NCBI GenBank assembly: GCA_905250115.1
Contig: CAJNOI010000157.1
Span: forward strand, 124,001-188,000
Length of the DNA: 64,000 nt
Reading direction: 5' to 3'
From: Adineta steineri
Taxonomy: Eukaryota > Rotifera > Eurotatoria > Adinetida > Adinetidae
Shown here: positions 59,261 to 64,000 of the stretch, piece after piece
How the letters are laid out: each line of letters begins with the position of its first letter
Numbering within the stretch: position 1 is the first letter of the stretch
The notes under the pieces: generated by a model
Databases searched by the model: none
Seen by the model: only the letters and a program-made list of their open reading frames with translations
Told to the model about the DNA's origin: nothing
Position numbers and translations under genes: made by a program

Positions 59261-62200
59261 ATGGACCATTTTGTGTTCGTTCTCTTTTTTTTATACCTTA
59301 TTGGTATTGTGGGTAAGTTTGCTGAGATGACTTTTCGAAAAAATATTACAAAAAATCTTTTTTAATTGTTGTAGCTACATCACGTATTCCTGATGAAGGT
59401 TAGTAGGTTAAAAAGTTCTTTTTTTTGTCATAAATCGTACTTTTTTATTAAGACCCAGAATGGAAAAATGACCTTGACAATAACCAGAATTTAGAATGGC
59501 ATCAATTCCCCTCTACAACAGCAGGTAATTATTTTAATTTTGATTTATTTTGAAGTTGCCTAGCTTTGTTGTATAGAAAAACGCTCATTTATTCTAAAAT
59601 ATCCTGATGATAAAGAAATTCTACAATCATCTGAACAGCATTCTGCTCGTTTAATAGGCACCGCACATTTAGCTTCACGAAATTCACCATCTTGTCTTAC
59701 TTTTACCTATCAAATAACTGGTGATAAAACAAACAAATTGTCTATTTTTATTGATAAACAACATATTTGGCGTAGTCGATTAGTTCAAGAACATACGTTT
59801 GAATAAAAATATTTTCTTTTTTATTTAATTTATTTAACAAAAATACAATCTATCTAGTCAAACTCAAGTTCAGTTGAATATTTCATCTTCAACAACAACT
59901 GGTTTAACAAGAATAGCAACTCGTATTGCTTTCGATGGACAATTAACAGACAATATAGAAATTAAATTAGAAGATATGTTAATCAATCATCAACCATGTC
60001 CTTCATGTACGATTTGTTTTTAAATGATTTAAATATATTAAATTTAATTGTTTTCTTAGCTATAAAATCGTCTCCTTCTCGAACAATTCGATCAGTAACA
60101 TCGAAAGCTGTTCTTGGTTATGATTGTACATTTGAACAAGACATGTGTGGTTGGACACAAGGTCAAAATACTACTCTCGATTGGTTTCGTGAACAACCAG
60201 CATCAAATCCACTTGCTGATGTTATTGGTCCCTTAACTGATCATACATATGGAAATTCAACTGGATATTATGTTACCTGTAGAAAAGAAATTCCAGACAT
60301 TCGTTTTTCAGATATTGATATATCAGCTTTGGTTAGTCCACGTTTACCAGACAATACAGCAGGTCCAATGTGTGCTGATTGGTGGTATATGATGCATGGT
60401 ACAGATGATATTGAATTAAATCTTTTTTTAGTTGCTAATGAAAATTTTACTTCACCAAAATCTTTTTGGAGACGATCAGGTAATCAAGGACGTCATTGGC
60501 ACCATGGTCGAGTACAAATTTATCCAGGAAATCAAATAACACGTGTTATGTATTATATTTTTGCAAGATGGAATATTCGATCAGAAGTTTCATTAGATGA
60601 TCTTACACTTATTGATGGACCATGTATTAAATCAGATTTTTATACAATTGATTGCACATTTGAAGAAGAACATATTTGTGGATATTTATCTGATCCAACT
60701 GGACAATTTCCATGGAATAGAGGTCAAGGCTCAACACCATCAGCATTAACCGGTGCTAGCCAAGGTAATAAAATCATTTTTATTATATTTATTTTATGTT
60801 TTTTTAAATCAAATTTGAATGTTTAGATCATGCACTAGGAACAGCACAAGGTCATTTTATGTATATTGGTAATCCACAAAAAGCGGGTTACAAAGCACGA
60901 TTAATATCAGTTGTTGAAGAACCAGAAAAAGGTCGATGTTTAGAATTTTGGTATCATATGTACGGTCAAAATATTGGTCAATTAAATGTTTATATAAATA
61001 CAAATACATCGAACAATGATGTCCGTACCCTTATATGGTCACGTGGCGCTAATATTGGTGATGTATGGCGTAAAGCTCTTGTTTCAACTGAATATACAGT
61101 ATCATTTCGTATTATATTTGAAGGTGTTATTGGTAATGGTATCGAAGTAAGTCAGAAAGTTTCGTTTTATTTTACAAATTAAAGTTTTTGAAATATTATT
61201 TTTAGGGTGATATTACAATTGATGATATTCAACGTTTAAGTAAATCATGTAAAGAACCAAATAATTGTGATTTTGAAGATGATAATTTATGTGGATGGGA
61301 AAATATTAAAACTGATCAATTTGATTGGGAGATAACAAGTGGTGCATCATCAACAGGGACATTTGCTAGTGGTAAGGAAATATATACAATAGAAAGAAAA
61401 ACTTTAATAATTTTATTTTATTCTAGGTCCATTTCAAGATCATACATTCGGAACAGATAAGGGTTCATATGCATATATTGATACAAATAAAAATCGAAAT
61501 ATAAATGATACAGCTATACTTGTTTCACAATCAATGACAGATACTGGTGTCAATGGAATGTGTCTAGAATTTTTCTATCATATGTAAATATTAAAAATTT
61601 TTATTTTGAAAAGAAAATGTATTGAAATGTTTTTTTAAGGTATGGTCTAGGGGCTAGTAGATTAACAGTTTATTTACAAATGGAAGGTTTTCAACCATTG
61701 CCAATGTGGACATTGGCAGATGAACAAGGAGATGCTTGGTTTCAAGGAAAAGTTGGTTTTGCTGCCAATAATGATCATTCAATTTTAATCGAAGGGAAAA
61801 TAACTCAATATGGAGAAGGTGATATTGCTCTTGATGATATATCAATAACCAATGGATATTGTACATTACTTCCACAACATGCAGTACCGGAATCTGGTTT
61901 AACTACAACAGCACCAATAACAACAGTGTTAGTTGACAAATGAAATTGTTTTTATTGAATTTAATATATATTCTCTACATTGTTTTTAGAACAACACCAT
62001 CACATCCACCAACAACTTTTGACTGCGATTTTGAAAGTACTGCATGTGCATCATGGAGTATCGTTTCTAAACCTGAACTTACTTGGACACGAGCCCAAGG
62101 TGTATCGACAACACAAGAAGATGCACATAATCCATTATATGATCATACAGGAAATCAAGCACATGGATATTATCTTTTACTCAAACCTAATACAACAACA

Positions 62201-64000
62201 CCATTTCCTAATGTAAGCAGTGTTTTATTAGAAATATATTTTTTTCTTCAATATTTATTATAGAATAATATTACAAGTCAATTACGAAGTTCAACAATGA
62301 CTGATAATCCTCAATGTTTAGAATTCTGGTATTTTATGTATGGTCCACATGTTGGCACTTTAAATGTTGAAAACTTTTCAGGAGCATTTTCACAATTACG
62401 TTGGTCAACAACAGGTGGAAAAGGTTATGAATGGTTACATGCACAAGTTAATCTTCAATCATCATCAAACAATCCAGCACAATTTATTGTTTGTTATTCT
62501 TTTATCAAACGACAATAAATTTATATTTATATTTCTTTATAGATCGCTATTGAAGGTACTTGGTCAGGAGATAATCGTGGTTCAATTGCTATTGATGATA
62601 TTATTCTTCTTAATGGTACATGTCGAACATCATCTGATCAATGTGATTTTGATTCTGATGATTCAATTTGTGGTATGATACAGAAAATATAAAGAATTCT
62701 TTTTTGTAAATATATCAACATTTTTCTAAATAGGATTTCAATATAGTACAACAGGACAATTCAATTGGACACGTGGTTTAGCATCTGCTGTTCAAGCTGG
62801 TGTTAATCCAAATGTTGATCATACAAATCAAACAGGTGAAGGTTATTATATGTTAGCTGAAGGAAAAAATCGTAATCCAAATGATCGTGCATTATTATTA
62901 ACACCAATTCAAGATCGTACAACTGGTTCATGTTTACATTTTTGGTATTTTCAACATGCAGCAACAAAACAAATGAAATTAAATGTTTATGTACTATCAC
63001 AAAGTTCAATTCTTTGGTCTCATGATGGTAGTTTCGATAATCGTTGGTTATATGCACAGATAAATATTAATAGTCCCAGTCAATCATGGCAAGCCGTATT
63101 TGAAAGTGAAGTTTTAGCACAAAATCCAGATGTTAGGGTTGCTATTGATGATGTATCAATTACAAGAGGTCTATGCCCAAAACCAGGAGATTGTACATTT
63201 GAAAGTGATTTATGTGGTTGGACAAATAGTGATATTAACTTTGATATGGATTGGCTTGTTAGACAAGGTATACATTCATTTGGAACTGGACCACAATACG
63301 GTATAAAAAAAGAAAATATATTAAAACTGTTTTTGTTTTATTATTCTGTTTCTTTTTTGTTGATGTTGTATAGATCATACAACAAATACAGCACAAGGAA
63401 AATATTTAATGATTGAAACATCATTTCCAACAGCAGAAGGTGATCGTGCGCGATTACAAAGTGTTGTTTTTGATGAAACAAATGGAGATTCTCGATGTTT
63501 TCGATTTTGGTATCATATGTAAGTTTATATTCTATTAATAAAATGAATTCTTTATATTATTTATTTAGGTATGGTGATTCCATTGGAACATTAAATGTTT
63601 ATCTTTTCAATGGTACATACACACGCTTATGGTCATTATCGGGTGATCGTGGTAACAATTGGTATGAAGGTCAAGTTTCATATGTTTCATCAATTCGACA
63701 TCAAATTATTGTTGAAGGTATTGCTGGAAAAGGTTATTTGGTAAGTTAAAAATTCAATTATTTCATTTTATAAAATTATTTTTATTTATTTAGGGTGATA
63801 TATCAATTGATGATTTTACATTTACAACAAGTAATTGTTCAATGCGACCAATTCATGATGCAGTACCAACAGTTGGAACAACTATACCATCAACAACAAC
63901 TACACTTCGAACAACTTTAGCACCACAATCACCATTGGATTGTAATTTTGAACAAGGTGTTCTTTGTTCAACATGGTCATATGATGTGTCTGCTGATTTT
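59261..64000 (+). CDS. Multi-MAM-domain secreted or membrane protein (3' end off window)
   Basis: Seventeen exons join in frame: 59261-59312, 59375-59398, 59453-59524, 59577-59796, 59858-60006, 60060-60764, 60827-61146, 61206-61371, 61427-61583, 61640-61927, 61990-62212, 62264-62488, 62543-62672, 62734-63300, 63374-63518, 63569-63740, 63794-64000, about 1274 residues so far. A signal peptide (MDHFVFVLFFLYLIGIVG) precedes a degenerate MAM-like segment and then MAM domains opening CTFEQDMCGW, CTFEEEHICGY, CDFEDDNLCGW, CDFESTACASW, CDFDSDDSICG, CTFESDLCGW and CNFEQGVLCSTW. Each has the LEFWYHMYG and DITIDDI-type motifs. Thr/Pro linkers separate some repeats. MAM domains mediate adhesion or protein-protein contact outside the cell. 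Most introns are 50-60 bp; the donor after 59796 (GTTTGA) is non-standard. The protein end, and whether it is anchored, lie beyond the window. Confidence 0.9.

Overview
The window looks like nuclear DNA of a bdelloid rotifer (Rotaria/Adineta type; the genus cannot be fixed from this sequence). It is AT-rich, has split protein-coding genes with many GT-AG introns of about 50-60 bp, and carries families typical of bdelloids: ADP-ribosyltransferase and TPR proteins, FG-GAP propellers, AIG1-like GTPases, lineage-expanded 7TM receptors and multi-MAM proteins. It also holds short hairpins built from GGGTGT/ACACCC, close to the TGTGGG telomere repeat I recall for bdelloids. No rRNA, CRISPR or convincing tRNA was seen. 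Two assembly gaps occur: 10 N at 843-852 and 100 N at 39390-39489. Exon coordinates were derived by hand from splice signals and reading-frame continuity.

Left part (1-34 kb) is mostly intact, conserved animal genes. In order: a type II membrane mucin with a D8C domain (minus, runs off the left edge), a TCF21/musculin-like bHLH factor (minus), a tightly spaced minus pair (SNAP-25-like SNARE, then a FAM194-domain protein 76 bp downstream), a dead LDLa-7TM receptor (plus), a poly-Q single-pass protein (minus), a 5.5-kb non-coding stretch, a six-cadherin-repeat protein (plus), a Tctex-1 dynein light chain (plus), an acetylcholinesterase with a T-type tail (minus), a DEK-C/SWIB protein (plus) and a ZIP7 zinc transporter (plus).

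Right part (34-64 kb) is different in character. It holds two hAT-type foldback MITEs, eleven telomere-motif hairpins, a 91-bp tandem repeat, and several dead genes (LRR, polycystin-like REJ/GPS, SIRT6/7-like sirtuin). Mixed with these are accessory genes: two tandem AIG1-like GTPases, a TPR protein cut by the gap (probable ART-TPR), a deoxynucleoside kinase, a 1096-residue ART-transmembrane-14xFG-GAP fusion, two 7TM receptors and a multi-MAM protein running off the right edge.

The best candidate for something undescribed is the ART-TM-double-propeller protein at 45942-50422. By sequence it is a type II membrane protein, with a cytosolic arginine-type ADP-ribosyltransferase (R245, S267/S268, E310-x-E312) and an outside FG-GAP ectodomain, that is, a receptor-like ADP-ribosyltransferase. 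It sits in an island with AIG1-like GTPases, an LRR relic and a sirtuin relic, which suggests but does not prove an innate-immunity or ADP-ribose theme. The second candidate is the dispersed family of telomere-motif hairpins, found only in the right half.
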